Below, piece by piece: positions 51,389 to 60,554 of a stretch of 64,000 nucleotides of DNA (position 1 is its first letter; each line of letters opens with the position of its first letter). The position numbers were made by a program, and so were the translations under genes. The notes under the pieces were generated by a model. It was given only the letters and a program-made list of their open reading frames with translations, searched no databases and was not told the DNA's origin. Where the stretch lies: assembly GCA_947628955.1 (NCBI GenBank), contig CANRBX010000006.1, forward strand, positions 1 to 64,000. Reading direction: 5' to 3'. The stretch is from an uncultured Lachnospiraceae bacterium. Its GTDB lineage: Bacteria; Bacillota; Clostridia; Lachnospirales; Lachnospiraceae.

Positions 51389-52762
51389 ATGTCGTCAATC
51401 CGGAATATGACAGCCGGAAGGCCGGGGACTCTGATCTTCTCCTTCGCGCTTCCGCTGATGATCGGAAACCTGTTTCAGCAGTTTTACACCGTCGCAGACG
51501 CCATGATCGTGGGGCAGGTACTCGGGGTCCAGGCCATCGCTGCCGTCGGCGCCACCGAGTGGATGATCTGGCTGATGATCGGGATGATCCAGGGCTTCAC
51601 ACAGGGATTTTCCATCCAGACTGCGCAGAAATTCGGCGCGGATGAGCAGACGGCTCTGCGAAATGTCGTCGCGAACTCCGTGTTTCTCTCCGCCGTCCTG
51701 GCAGCGCTCATGCTGCTGCTCGGGCAGCTCTGCGTCCTTCCTGTCCTGCGGGTTCTGAATACGCCGCCGGCCGTGTTTGCGGCTGCCGCCGGCTATATGC
51801 GCACGATCTTCTGGGGCGTCCCGGTCACAATGGCGTACAACCTGTTCGCAGCCATCCTGCGGGCGCTCGGCGACGGAAAAACGCCCCTGCAGGCCATGGT
51901 CTTTGCCGCAGTCACAAACATCGGCCTCGACCTTCTGTTTGTCGCTGTCCTCGGCACCGGCGTCACCGGCGCGGCAGCCGCGACGGTCATCGCACAGCTC
52001 CTGGCCGGCGTACTCTGCTACATCCGCATCCGGCACATCGAGATCCTGAAAATGACCAGAGCGGATCTCACCCTGCGCCGGCAGACCGGGCTGCGACTCC
52101 TGGGGCTTGGCTTCCCGATGGCCTTCCAGAACGCGGTAATCTCCGTCGGCGGCATGATCGTCCAGACCGTCGTCAACCGGTTCGGCGTCCTTTTTCTGGC
52201 CGGCTTTACCGCAACCAACAAGCTGTACGGCATGCTGGAGGTCGCCGCAACCTCATACGGCTTCGCCGTGACCACCTACACGGGGCAGAATCTGGGCGCA
52301 GGCAGGATCAACCGGATCCGGCAGGGCTATCGCTCGGCCCTGTGGATCGCGCTTCTTACCTCCCTCGCGATCGCCGCCGTGATGATCGCGGGCGGCAGGC
52401 CGATCCTGAGCTGCTTCGTCTCCGGGACTCCTGCCGAGGTAAAAGAGACGCTGGCAGTCGCATGCCACTACCTGTTTATCATGAGCATCTGCCTGCCCAT
52501 CCTGTATTACCTGCACATCACCCGCTCCTGTATCCAGGGCATGGGAAACACGGTGCTGCCGATGGTCTCCGGCATCTCCGAATTTGTGATGCGCACCGGA
52601 ACCGCTCTCCTGCTGCCCCTCGTCCTGGGGCAGGAAGGGATCTTCTACGCAGAGGTGCTGGCGTGGTTCGGCGCGGACGTCGTGCTGTTCTTCAGCTACC
52701 TCCGCTGCACGCACAGGCTGGACAGATACGGATCTGTTTCAGAAAAAAGAGGAATAAATTGA
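51389..52762 (+). CDS. MATE-family efflux transporter
   Basis: 457 residues, GAGGGTGAG upstream. Twelve hydrophobic helices in two related halves: FSFALPLMIGNLFQQFYTVA with ADAMIVGQVLG in the first, LGFPMAFQNAVISVGGMIVQ in the second. MATE proteins export drugs, toxic cations or metabolites using H+ or Na+. The substrate is unknown. The lipid kinase gene starts two bases after its stop, so the two are one operon. Confidence 0.93.
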   Translation: MSSIRNMTAGRPGTLIFSFALPLMIGNLFQQFYTVADAMIVGQVLGVQAIAAVGATEWMIWLMIGMIQGFTQGFSIQTAQKFGADEQTALRNVVANSVFLSAVLAALMLLLGQLCVLPVLRVLNTPPAVFAAAAGYMRTIFWGVPVTMAYNLFAAILRALGDGKTPLQAMVFAAVTNIGLDLLFVAVLGTGVTGAAAATVIAQLLAGVLCYIRIRHIEILKMTRADLTLRRQTGLRLLGLGFPMAFQNAVISVGGMIVQTVVNRFGVLFLAGFTATNKLYGMLEVAATSYGFAVTTYTGQNLGAGRINRIRQGYRSALWIALLTSLAIAAVMIAGGRPILSCFVSGTPAEVKETLAVACHYLFIMSICLPILYYLHITRSCIQGMGNTVLPMVSGISEFVMRTGTALLLPLVLGQEGIFYAEVLAWFGADVVLFFSYLRCTHRLDRYGSVSEKRGIN

Positions 52763-52763
52763 T

Positions 52764-53723
52764 ATGTACTATTTTATCGTAAACCCCGCATCCGGCTCCG
52801 GAACGGGCCGGGTCATATGGGACAGACTTGAAAAAGAACTGAACCGCAGGAATGTCCGCTTCCAGGCGTTTCTCCTGTCGAAAGCGGGCGAGGCCAGAAC
52901 GCTCGCCGGCGGTTTCTCCGGGCTGAAAGGCCCTGCGACGCTCGTCGTCGTGGGCGGCGACGGCACGGTCAATGAGGTGATAAGCGGACTCCCTTCGTTT
53001 GAATCCGTCACATTTGCCTGCATCCCGACCGGCTCCGGCAACGATTTCGTGCGCGGGCTCGGCCTGGAACGCGACCCGCTCAGGGCGCTCGGCATCATTC
53101 TGCACCCGAAGGAGATCCGCAGGATCAACATCGGGAGCGCGGACGGCGGACGCCTCTCCTTTGCGGTCAGCGCTGGCTTCGGATACGACGCGGCTGTCTG
53201 CCATTCTGTAAACAGGTCGCGCCTCAAGACAGCTCTGAACCGCTTCCGGCTCGGCAGGCTGGTCTATCTGCTCACCGCGCTCTGGCAGCTGGTCACGATG
53301 CAGCGGCAGACGCTTGACGTCACGGTCGAGCTCCCGCCGTCCCGGATGTCCGTCCGGCCTGAGAATGGCGCTCCCTGCGGCGTCAGAACGTACTCCTTTG
53401 AGCACGCCTACTTTGCGGCGGCCATGAATCTCCGCTATGAGGGCGGCGGCTTTATGTTTGCGCCGGAGGCGCTGCCAGACGACGACTGCCTGGATCTGGT
53501 CGTCGCGAACCGCATCTCACGGCTGCGCGTCCTGTATCTGCTCCCGCTCGCGCTGTCCGGAAAGCACGTCGGCCACGAGGGCGTACACATCCTGCGCTGC
53601 CGGAAGGCCGTCCTGCATTCCCCGAAGCCGCTTCCCATACACACCGACGGCGAAGCACCGGGATCTGCATGCGAGGTCACATTCTCTCTGAGAGACGAAA
53701 AGCTGCCCGTCATTGTCCGCTGA
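52764..53723 (+). CDS. Diacylglycerol/sphingosine-kinase-like lipid kinase
   Basis: 319 residues, AGAGGAA upstream inside the MATE end. YegS/DgkB fold: YFIVNPASGSG at the start, nucleotide loop VVVGGDGTVNEVISGL, and IPTGSGNDFVRGLGL. Second-domain strands include FSFEHAYFAAAMNLRYEGGG-like sequence and DCLDLVVA. Soluble kinases of this type phosphorylate diacylglycerol to recycle it into phospholipid synthesis. Confidence 0.92.
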   Translation: MYYFIVNPASGSGTGRVIWDRLEKELNRRNVRFQAFLLSKAGEARTLAGGFSGLKGPATLVVVGGDGTVNEVISGLPSFESVTFACIPTGSGNDFVRGLGLERDPLRALGIILHPKEIRRINIGSADGGRLSFAVSAGFGYDAAVCHSVNRSRLKTALNRFRLGRLVYLLTALWQLVTMQRQTLDVTVELPPSRMSVRPENGAPCGVRTYSFEHAYFAAAMNLRYEGGGFMFAPEALPDDDCLDLVVANRISRLRVLYLLPLALSGKHVGHEGVHILRCRKAVLHSPKPLPIHTDGEAPGSACEVTFSLRDEKLPVIVR

Positions 53724-53740
53724 AGGGAGCGGGCTGCTGA

Positions 53741-54763
53741 TCAGTTAAATCCGACAAACTTCTGGGCCATCTTATAGCAGCCCACGGAGATCTTCCGCCC
53801 GAATCTGCCCGGGAGGTTCATCGCCATGCCGAACAGGCCGCCGCGGATCCTCCTGTACAGCTTCGGGTCTTTTTCCTTCAGATAATTCCACACGTCCTTT
53901 TTCTTTTCCAGCGCCTCTTCGGTCCCGGAAATGATCAGCATGATCGACGTCACCGTCATGATATTCTTCAGGTAGATCGTCATGTACTTTTTGAGGTGGA
54001 TGCTCTTGTCCGAAAAATCCTGCGCCGTCATCTCATCGATCATGATCTTATTGACCCGGATCTGCTGGTCGATGCGGCTGATCATCACCTTCTCATTGAC
54101 CGACTGGTCCTCCCGCCCGATGAAATAATGGTAGAGATTGATATCCATGTAGTACAGGCGTCTGACATACGGAAGCGGCTGGAAGGCAAAAATATTGTCC
54201 ACATAGAAGGTGTGCTTCGGAAGCTCCATGCCGCACTCTCGGAGCATGCTGGTGCGGTAGAAAATATTGTGCATCAGGATATACTGCGTGATACGCATGT
54301 GGCGCGCTTCATCCCAGCCAAAGACCTCGTCGCACGGGAACACGTTTTTGAAGCGCATCAGCTTCTTGTGCTTCGCGCCGGCCTTGTCATAGATGAAATT
54401 TGCGAGCAGCAGATCCACGCCGCCCTCCGCCTCCAGCTCCTTCATCCTGCTGACGATCCGGATCAGGCCCTTTGTGCTGACCCAGTCGTCGCTGTCCACG
54501 ACCTTGTAGTACAGCCCGGACGCATTGCGCAGGCCGGCATTCACCGCCTCGCCATGGCCCCCGTTTTCCTGATGCACCGCCCTGACGATCTCCGGATATT
54601 TCGCCGCGTAGCGGTCCGCGATCTCCGGCGTCCTGTCCTTTGTGGAGCCGTCGTCTACGATCAGGATCTCCACGTCCTCCCCCGCCGGAAGAACGGACTG
54701 AATGCACTTCTCCATATACTCTTCCGAATTGTAGCACGGAATTGCCACTGTCAAAATCTTCAT
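53741..54763 (-). CDS. Family 2 glycosyltransferase
   Basis: 340 residues. GT-A fold: LTVAIPCYNSEEYMEKCIQS, then VEILIVDDGSTKDRTPEIA and the DxD-type YKVVDSDDWVS, which binds metal and nucleotide-sugar. RVYGQENGGH-like sequence reads VHQENGGHGEAVNAGL. The C-terminal part has one weakly hydrophobic segment (NIMTVTSIMLIIS). Substrate unknown; likely adds sugars to a surface polymer. It starts four bases before the mutY stop region and may be read from mutY. Confidence 0.9.
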   Translation of the reverse strand: MKILTVAIPCYNSEEYMEKCIQSVLPAGEDVEILIVDDGSTKDRTPEIADRYAAKYPEIVRAVHQENGGHGEAVNAGLRNASGLYYKVVDSDDWVSTKGLIRIVSRMKELEAEGGVDLLLANFIYDKAGAKHKKLMRFKNVFPCDEVFGWDEARHMRITQYILMHNIFYRTSMLRECGMELPKHTFYVDNIFAFQPLPYVRRLYYMDINLYHYFIGREDQSVNEKVMISRIDQQIRVNKIMIDEMTAQDFSDKSIHLKKYMTIYLKNIMTVTSIMLIISGTEEALEKKKDVWNYLKEKDPKLYRRIRGGLFGMAMNLPGRFGRKISVGCYKMAQKFVGFN

Positions 54764-54766
54764 TCT

Positions 54767-55888
54767 TCAACCCTCTGTCTCTTTGTATTTTTCCTGTCCG
54801 AGCTTTATGCTGAGATATTTCGCATAAGAGGCAAACGCCGCCGGAACCGGGTAATCCCTCTGGGTCCGCTCCGTCTCCACGAAGAGCAGCGGCTGCCCGG
54901 CGTCTGCATCTCCCGCATCTGCGCCCTCCTGCGCATCCCTCTCCTCCACCAGCACCATATAGCCGGTCATCCGCCATTCGATATGGCTGAAAATATGCTT
55001 CGCCGGGGCGAGCGGCAGAATGCGGATCGGCTCGAACCCGCTCTCCTTCACGATGGCAAGCGCCTCGTCCATGGTCAGATGCCCGGAGTAATTCGGCAGC
55101 TCGTACAGCCCTGCGAGCAGCCCGCGTTTCGGTCTGCGCCGTACCGCCGCATGATGGTCGTCCCGGATCACAAGCACGGTCCGCTCCTCGATCCGGCGCT
55201 CCTTTTTTGCCGCCCTGACCGGGAACTCAGACTGCCTGCCCGTTTTCTGTGCACAGCAGAAATCCCTCACCGGGCAGCGGCCGCAGTCCGGCGCTCCGTT
55301 CGGCACGCAGATCATCGCCCCAAGCTCCATCAGCGCCTGATTGAACATTCCGGGATTCTTCTGCGGCATCACTGCCAGAAGCTCCCGCTCAAACTCCGCG
55401 CGCACCGGCTGCCTCGAAATGTCCCCGCCGTACCCGCAGATGCGGCTGATCACGCGCAGCACGTTTCCATCCACGGCAGGAACCGCCTGTCCGTAGGCGA
55501 TAGAGGCGATCGCACCGGCCGTGTAGCTTCCGATGCCGGGAAGCTTCAGGAGCTCTTCATATGTATGCGGCAGCTCTCCCCCGTATTCCTCCACGACCAG
55601 CCGGGCAGCCTTCTGCATGTTTCTCACCCTGTTGTAATAGCCGAGCCCCTCCCACAGCTTGAGCAGCCGGTCCTCCGGGCAGGCGGCCAGCGCCGCCGCA
55701 TCCGGCAGCGCCCCGGTAAATCGTGCGAAAAAAGGCTTCACTGCCTCCACCCTGGTCTGCTGGAGCATGATCTCCGAGACCCACACATAATAGGGGGACG
55801 GCTTCTCCCTCCAGGGAAGGCTGCGCGCATTCTCTGCAAACCAGGAGAGAAGCGGCCCGGTTATCAGGTTCAGATTCTCTGTGTCCAT
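54767..55888 (-). CDS. mutY: A/G-specific adenine DNA glycosylase
   Basis: 373 residues. It removes adenine paired with 8-oxoguanine. WVSEIMLQQTRVEAVKPFFA contains the catalytic Glu region; helix-hairpin-helix is KLPGIGSYTAGAIASIAYGQ followed by catalytic Asp in VDGNVLRVISR. The 4Fe-4S loop has four cysteines (CVPNGAPDCGRCPVRDFC). The C-terminal NUDIX-like domain begins near residue 230 (VLVIRDDHHAAVRRRPKRGL) and reads the 8-oxoG side. Confidence 0.95.
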   Translation of the reverse strand: MDTENLNLITGPLLSWFAENARSLPWREKPSPYYVWVSEIMLQQTRVEAVKPFFARFTGALPDAAALAACPEDRLLKLWEGLGYYNRVRNMQKAARLVVEEYGGELPHTYEELLKLPGIGSYTAGAIASIAYGQAVPAVDGNVLRVISRICGYGGDISRQPVRAEFERELLAVMPQKNPGMFNQALMELGAMICVPNGAPDCGRCPVRDFCCAQKTGRQSEFPVRAAKKERRIEERTVLVIRDDHHAAVRRRPKRGLLAGLYELPNYSGHLTMDEALAIVKESGFEPIRILPLAPAKHIFSHIEWRMTGYMVLVEERDAQEGADAGDADAGQPLLFVETERTQRDYPVPAAFASYAKYLSIKLGQEKYKETEG

Positions 55889-56049
55889 AAACTGCTTGTT
55901 ACCTTCCGTATTTCAGTCAGAAATTCACGCGCGGCAGATCCCGCAGCGCAAAAGCAGGCCGCAGACGGGCATTCCCTCCTGCCGCATCTGCACTGCAGGG
56001 CGCTTATGTGTACATGATACCACTAACTTTCAAAAAACAAAAGAAAAAA

Positions 56050-56919
56050 TTACGTCGTGATAAAGGTGGAATATCCTTTTCTGCGCAGTTCCGCTTCCAT
56101 GCGCACGGCATTGTCCAGCTGCCTGAACGCTCCCACCTGTACTTTATAATATTGATCTTCCCGCAGAATATACGCCGGAAAATTCTGCCTCTGCAGCTGA
56201 TACAGCAGATCCTCCGCATACTCTCTGCGCTGAAACGCTCCCGTCTGCACCCGGTAAAATTTCTCTGTGCCGCCGGATGTCCCGCCTGACACGTCGCCAG
56301 ATGTTCCGCCTGACACGTCACCCGACGTTCCGCCCGATGCTCCGCCTGTCGTTCCGCCCGATGTGCCGCCCGACGTTCCGCCCGTCTGTCCCATGCCGAG
56401 CACTGACAGGATCCCTCCTGCGATCGCATCCGCGATCTCATAGAACTGCCCGTCAAACCGCTGATTGTCCGCCTCCGTGTTCAGGAATCCGACCTCCACA
56501 AGCACGGCCGGCATCTTTGTCCTGCGCAGGACGACAAGCCCCGGACGCTCCCGGACGCCCAGAATGCGGAAACCGGTCTGCTCCAGTTTTTCGTTAATTG
56601 CCTCCGCAAGCTCCAGCTTTTTTCCGGATTTATCGTACACCAGCGTCTCCACGCCGGAATACTGGTTCGGCTCCGGGCTCGAATTTCTGTGAATGGAGAC
56701 AAAAAAATCCCCTCCTTCGCGGTTCGCGATCTGCGCCTTCTCGAACGGCGAGTCATACACGTCTTCCGTGCGCGTGTAAGCCACCTCCACGCCATGATCC
56801 TCCAGAATATCCCCGACCGCCATTGCCAGCCGGAGCGTATCGTCCTTCTCAAGCCTCCCGTCATATACCGCCCCCGGGTCTGAGCCGCCGTGCCCTGCAT
56901 CAAGAATTACCTTCGCCAT
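56050..56919 (-). CDS. N-acetylmuramoyl-L-alanine amidase with SPOR domain
   Basis: 289 residues. Amidase_3 domain covers residues ~1-178: zinc ligands in LDAGHGGSDPGAVYDGRLEK (His), catalytic Glu in VLVEVGFLNTEAD, plus FVSIHRNSSP (His). Then a 45-residue linker built of SGGT/GDVSGGTS repeats, then a SPOR-like peptidoglycan-binding domain (VQTGAFQRREYAEDLLYQLQ, VQVGAFRQLDNA). No signal peptide is seen, as in spore-cortex CwlD-like or mother-cell-lysing amidases that leave by other routes. The repeated linker recalls that of SpoIVB. Confidence 0.9.
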   Translation of the reverse strand: MAKVILDAGHGGSDPGAVYDGRLEKDDTLRLAMAVGDILEDHGVEVAYTRTEDVYDSPFEKAQIANREGGDFFVSIHRNSSPEPNQYSGVETLVYDKSGKKLELAEAINEKLEQTGFRILGVRERPGLVVLRRTKMPAVLVEVGFLNTEADNQRFDGQFYEIADAIAGGILSVLGMGQTGGTSGGTSGGTTGGASGGTSGDVSGGTSGDVSGGTSGGTEKFYRVQTGAFQRREYAEDLLYQLQRQNFPAYILREDQYYKVQVGAFRQLDNAVRMEAELRRKGYSTFITT

Positions 56920-57084
56920 AGAAACTCCTGCACATTCCTTCAGTTCAGAATATGCGCGGGCGCCTCCGCAGGTGACACGCAGGCCGTCACCCTGAAGCCC
57001 CTGTGCTCCGGATACTCCCTTACAGCAGAGGCAACATTTCGATCATCTTCGATGCAGTACAGATCCCTCGCCGCCAGATCCCTC

Positions 57085-57134
57085 TTGAATCACTTTCTTA
57101 CGGCCTCAGCAGCAAGTGCTTCGGCCTGATCTGA
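57085..57134. repeat. Third copy of the 69-bp dispersed repeat
   Basis: TTGAATCACTTTCTTACGGC at 57085, then CTCAGCAGCAAGTGCTTCGG and CTGATCTGAACAGTAGC. It matches the pair at 48.7-48.9 kb. On the minus strand it would again code for a tail ending EALAAEAVRK, but no gene precedes it here. The remainder of the gap 56920-57180 shows nothing recognised. Confidence 0.8.
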
Positions 57135-57181
57135 ACAGTAGCTGTTCCTGTCACATCCATCCGAAAATACGCGCGTTCTTC

Positions 57182-57210
57182 TTGACTTCCCTGCTTTAAA
57201 GCGATATAAT
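57182..57210 (+). promoter_or_regulatory. Promoter of the TrpXYZ-type ABC operon
   Basis: TTGACT (57182-57187), a 17-base spacer, and perfect TATAAT (57205-57210), 75 bases before the solute-binding gene. No T-box or riboswitch pattern recognised in the leader. Confidence 0.8.
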
Positions 57211-57284
57211 ATACAGCGGTTATCCGGGTCGGGGGACTCTTCCGTCCGGACATTACACTGTAAAAAAGCAAGGAGGATGACACA

Positions 57285-58289
57285 ATGAAAAAACAAGTTT
57301 TGGCTGCTGCCCTTTCTGTCGCCATGGCAGGATGTATCGCAGGAATGAACGTAAGCGCTGCAGAAGCTCCGTATCATGTAGGTATCTGCCAGCTCGTACA
57401 GCATGACGCGCTCGACGCCGCTACCCAGGGCTTCAAGGATGCTCTCGTGGAAGAGTTCGGCGAGGACGGCGTTGAATTTGACGAGCAGAACGCGCAGGGT
57501 GATTCCAACACCTGCTCCACGATCGTCAACAGCTTTGTCTCCAACAATGTAGACCTGATCCTGGCAAACGCTACGCCGGCCCTTCAGGCTGCTGTGGCTG
57601 CCACCGACACGATCCCGATCCTCGGCACATCCGTTACCGAGTACGGTGTGGCGCTTGGCATTGAGGACTTCGACGGAACCGTCGGCACCAATGTTTCCGG
57701 TACTTCCGATCTTGCTCCGCTGGACGAGCAGGCAGCCATGCTGAATGAGCTCTTCCCGGATGCAGAGAACGTGGGACTTTTGTACTGCTCTGCTGAGGCA
57801 AACTCCCAGTATCAGGTTGACACCGTAAAGGCAGCTCTCGAGGAAATGGGCTACGCGTGCGAGTACTACGCATTCTCAGATTCCAACGACCTGAGCGCCG
57901 TCGTCACAACAGCTTCCTCTGAGTGTGACGTGCTCTATGTCCCGACGGACAACACGGCTGCTTCCAACACTGAGATCATCAACAACATCTGCGCACCGGC
58001 AGGCGTTCCGATCATCGCGGGCGAGGAAGGCATCTGCGCAGGCTGCGGCGTTGCCACTCTTTCCATCAGCTACTATGACCTCGGTCTCGGCACCGGCGCC
58101 ATGGCTGCCAAGATCCTCTCCGGAGAGGCAGACGTCTCTGAGATGCCGATCGAGTATGCTCCGGCTTTCACAAAGAAGTACAATGCAGCTCTCTGCGAAG
58201 AGCTCGGCATCACCGTTCCGGACGACTATGTAGCGATCGAGACTGCGGAAGCTGAGGAAGAGGCTGAGACCGAAGCAGCTACAGAGTAA
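57285..58289 (+). CDS. TrpX-family ABC transporter solute-binding protein
   Basis: 334 residues, AGGAGG upstream. Signal peptide with a possible lipobox (VAMAGC) and a second cleavage-like site (NVSAAEA). ABC_sub_bind fold: YHVGICQLVQHDALDAATQG at the start, then SFVSNNVDLILANATPALQA and LSAVVTTASSECDVLYVPTD. In streptococci such proteins (TrpX/YcbN type) are linked to aromatic amino acid import; the ligand here is unknown. The last 20 residues are Glu/Ala-rich. Codon use is very biased, as for a highly made protein. Confidence 0.9.
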   Translation: MKKQVLAAALSVAMAGCIAGMNVSAAEAPYHVGICQLVQHDALDAATQGFKDALVEEFGEDGVEFDEQNAQGDSNTCSTIVNSFVSNNVDLILANATPALQAAVAATDTIPILGTSVTEYGVALGIEDFDGTVGTNVSGTSDLAPLDEQAAMLNELFPDAENVGLLYCSAEANSQYQVDTVKAALEEMGYACEYYAFSDSNDLSAVVTTASSECDVLYVPTDNTAASNTEIINNICAPAGVPIIAGEEGICAGCGVATLSISYYDLGLGTGAMAAKILSGEADVSEMPIEYAPAFTKKYNAALCEELGITVPDDYVAIETAEAEEEAETEAATE

Positions 58290-58322
58290 ACCCGGATATC
58301 CGACAGATAAAACATTTCCATG

Positions 58323-58355
58323 CATGCATTCCCTTCTGCAGATGCGGAATGCATG
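58323..58355 (+). other. Hairpin 1 after the solute-binding gene
   Basis: CATGCATTCC (58323-58332) pairs with GGAATGCATG (58346-58355), perfect ten-base stem, 34 bases after the stop. No T-run, so more likely a 3' protective structure. Confidence 0.65.
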
Positions 58356-58395
58356 GTTCCGGAATACGGATATCTCGCAACTGGCTGACCTTAAC

Positions 58396-58434
58396 AACAG
58401 CGGGAAAGGATTTCTCCTCTCTCGCTGTTCTTTT
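58396..58434 (+). terminator. Partial terminator between solute-binding and permease genes
   Basis: AACAGCGGGAAAGGA (58396-58410) pairs with TCCTCTCTCGCTGTT (58415-58429; 13 of 15 Watson-Crick, the other two G-U), followed by CTTTT. It would stop a share of transcripts after the solute-binding gene. Confidence 0.7.
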
Positions 58435-58452
58435 AAAGCCGGAACAGACTGT

Positions 58453-58527
58453 ATGGCATTTCCTGATCAGAGATCCGTGCGGAGGCCGTCCGCGGCGCTG
58501 CGCTGATCCCGGATGAGGAAATGCCAT
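58453..58527 (+). other. Long hairpin just before the permease gene
   Basis: ATGGCATTTCCT and AGGAAATGCCAT form 12-base outer arms; CTGATC/GATCAG and GCGGA/TCCGC dyads lie within. It ends 43 bases before the permease ATG and its ribosome site. Confidence 0.7.
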
Positions 58528-58570
58528 GCGCACGCTCATGACTCGTCCGGCTCACAGGAGGATAATACGA

Positions 58571-59497
58571 ATGAATATCATGAATCTCATAAACGCGCTG
58601 CCGGGAGCCGCCGCGCAGGGCCTGATCTGGGGCATCATGGCCATCGGCGTCTACATCACCTTCCGTGTCCTGGACGTCGCGGATCTGACTGTGGACGGCA
58701 CCATGTGTACCGGCGGAGCAGTCTGCGTCATGCTGGTACTCTCCGGCTGGGATGTCTGGCCCGCGATGCTCGTCGCCGCGGCCGTGGGAATGCTGGCCGG
58801 GCTGGCGACCGGCATCTTCCACACTTTTATGGGCATACCGGCGATCCTTTCCGGTATCCTCACGCAGCTCTCCCTGTACTCTGTGAACCTGAAGATCATG
58901 GGAAAGGCAAATCAGGCGATCAACGTGAGCAATTTTGACCTTCTGGTCTCCCTGCGCTACATCCGCGGCGTGCCCTTCTGGCAGAACACGATCTTTATCG
59001 TCGCCGTGATCATCATCGTGCTGATCGCGATCCTGTACTGGTTCTTCGGCACGGAGCTGGGCTGCTCCCTGCGCGCGACCGGGTGCAACCCGAACATGTC
59101 ACGTGCACAGGGCATCAATACAAATTTCAACAAGGTGCTCGGGCTGATGCTCTCCAACGGGCTGGTCGCATTCTCCAGCGCCCTTCTCTCCCAGTACCAG
59201 GGCTTCGCGGACATCAATATGGGCCGCGGCGCGATCGTCATCGGCCTTGCGGCCGTCATCATCGGCGAGGCGATCTTCGGACGCATCTTCCGCAACTTTG
59301 CGCTCCGCCTGCTGAGTGTCGCGCTCGGATCGATCCTCTACTATCTGGTGCTCCAGGTCGTCATCTGGATGGGCATCGACACGGATCTGCTGAAGCTTCT
59401 GTCCGCTCTCGTGGTGGCGGTCTTCCTCGCATTCCCGTACTGGAAAGGCAGATATTTCTCGAAGCCTGTAAAGAAGGGGGGAACCACAAATGCTTGA
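58571..59497 (+). CDS. TrpY-family ABC transporter permease
   Basis: 308 residues from the ATG at 58571 after AGGAGG. Eight to nine membrane helices of the branched-chain-type permease fold: VLDVADLTVDGTMCTGGAVC and LGCSLRATGCNPNMSRAQGI (cytoplasmic loop that meets the ATPase). DLTVDG is typical of the TrpY/YcbM class paired with TrpX proteins. Overlaps the ATPase gene by eight bases. Confidence 0.92.
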   Translation: MNIMNLINALPGAAAQGLIWGIMAIGVYITFRVLDVADLTVDGTMCTGGAVCVMLVLSGWDVWPAMLVAAAVGMLAGLATGIFHTFMGIPAILSGILTQLSLYSVNLKIMGKANQAINVSNFDLLVSLRYIRGVPFWQNTIFIVAVIIIVLIAILYWFFGTELGCSLRATGCNPNMSRAQGINTNFNKVLGLMLSNGLVAFSSALLSQYQGFADINMGRGAIVIGLAAVIIGEAIFGRIFRNFALRLLSVALGSILYYLVLQVVIWMGIDTDLLKLLSALVVAVFLAFPYWKGRYFSKPVKKGGTTNA

Positions 59498-60284
59498 ACT
59501 GAAGAATCTCTACAAAACCTTTAATCCGGGAACCATCAATGAAAAAACAGCCCTCAACGGGCTCTCGCTGAATATCAAAGAAGGGGAATTTGTGACGGTG
59601 ATCGGCGGAAACGGGGCCGGAAAGTCCACAATGCTGAACGCCGTGGCCGGCACCTGGCTCGTCGACGAGGGCCAGATCCTGATCGACGGCATCGACGTCA
59701 CGAAGCTCCCGGAGCACAAACGCGCGATCTATCTCGGCCGTGTTTTCCAGGATCCGATGACCGGCACCGCCGGCACAATGGGGATTGAAGAGAACCTGGC
59801 GCTCGCGAAGCGGCGCGGCAAGCGGCGCCTCCTGAAACCGGGCATCACCACCGCCGAGCGGGAAGAATACCGGGAGCTCCTGAAGATCCTCGGGCTCGGG
59901 CTTGAGGACCGCCTGACCTCCAAGGTCGGCCTGCTCTCCGGCGGACAGCGTCAGGCCCTGACGCTTCTGATGGCGACGCTCAAGAAGCCGAAGCTTCTGC
60001 TGCTCGACGAGCACACCGCGGCCCTCGACCCGAAAACCGCCGCAAAGGTGCTCGAGATCACGGATATGATCGTCAACCGCGACCATCTGACCACTCTGAT
60101 GATCACGCACAACATGAAGGACGCGATCCGTCACGGCAACCGCCTGATCATGATGATGGACGGAAGGATCATCCTCGACATCGAAGGGGAAGAAAAGAAA
60201 AAGCTGACGGTCCGTGATCTTCTCGATCAGTTCGAACACGTCAGCGGCGAACAGTTTTCCAGTGATTCCGCGCTGCTGGGCTGA
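59490..60284 (+). CDS. TrpZ-family ABC transporter ATPase
   Basis: 264 residues. Single ABC domain: Walker A GGNGAGKST, Q-loop in LGRVFQDPMTGTAGTMGIEE, signature LLSGGQRQALTLLMATLKKP, Walker B LLLLDEHTAALDPKTA, H-loop MITHNM. It powers the permease encoded just upstream. Last gene of the operon; a terminator follows about 150 bases later. Confidence 0.94.
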   Translation: MLELKNLYKTFNPGTINEKTALNGLSLNIKEGEFVTVIGGNGAGKSTMLNAVAGTWLVDEGQILIDGIDVTKLPEHKRAIYLGRVFQDPMTGTAGTMGIEENLALAKRRGKRRLLKPGITTAEREEYRELLKILGLGLEDRLTSKVGLLSGGQRQALTLLMATLKKPKLLLLDEHTAALDPKTAAKVLEITDMIVNRDHLTTLMITHNMKDAIRHGNRLIMMMDGRIILDIEGEEKKKLTVRDLLDQFEHVSGEQFSSDSALLG

Positions 60285-60431
60285 CCTGCGGCCCGCAGCG
60301 GCACATCTGATATTGGTTCTGATATTTGTATCTGATCTTCTTATCTGATCTTCCGGCCGCACGCGGGCTGGCAAAGACAGATATCCTGTCACCTTCGGAG
60401 GGGCCTTCTCTTCTGTGCGCGGCAGGACGGC

Positions 60432-60476
60432 AAAATCTCCGCACCCGGGGTTTTACCCGCAGGGAGCGGAGATTTT
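60432..60476. terminator. Bidirectional terminator between the TrpZ-type and GH51 genes
   Basis: AAAATCTCCGC (60432-60442) with GCGGAGATTTT (60466-60476), perfect 11 bases, and inner CCCGGGG/CCCG pairing. It lies between converging genes; the rest of the 270-base gap shows short direct repeats of TCTGAT(C/A)TT only. Confidence 0.85.
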
Positions 60477-60554
60477 ATGTTCCGGAACATATTTTGAATG
60501 ATTCCGGTCCGGTGCGCCTTTTGCACGCGTTTTATTTGGAACTGACAGCTGAGA

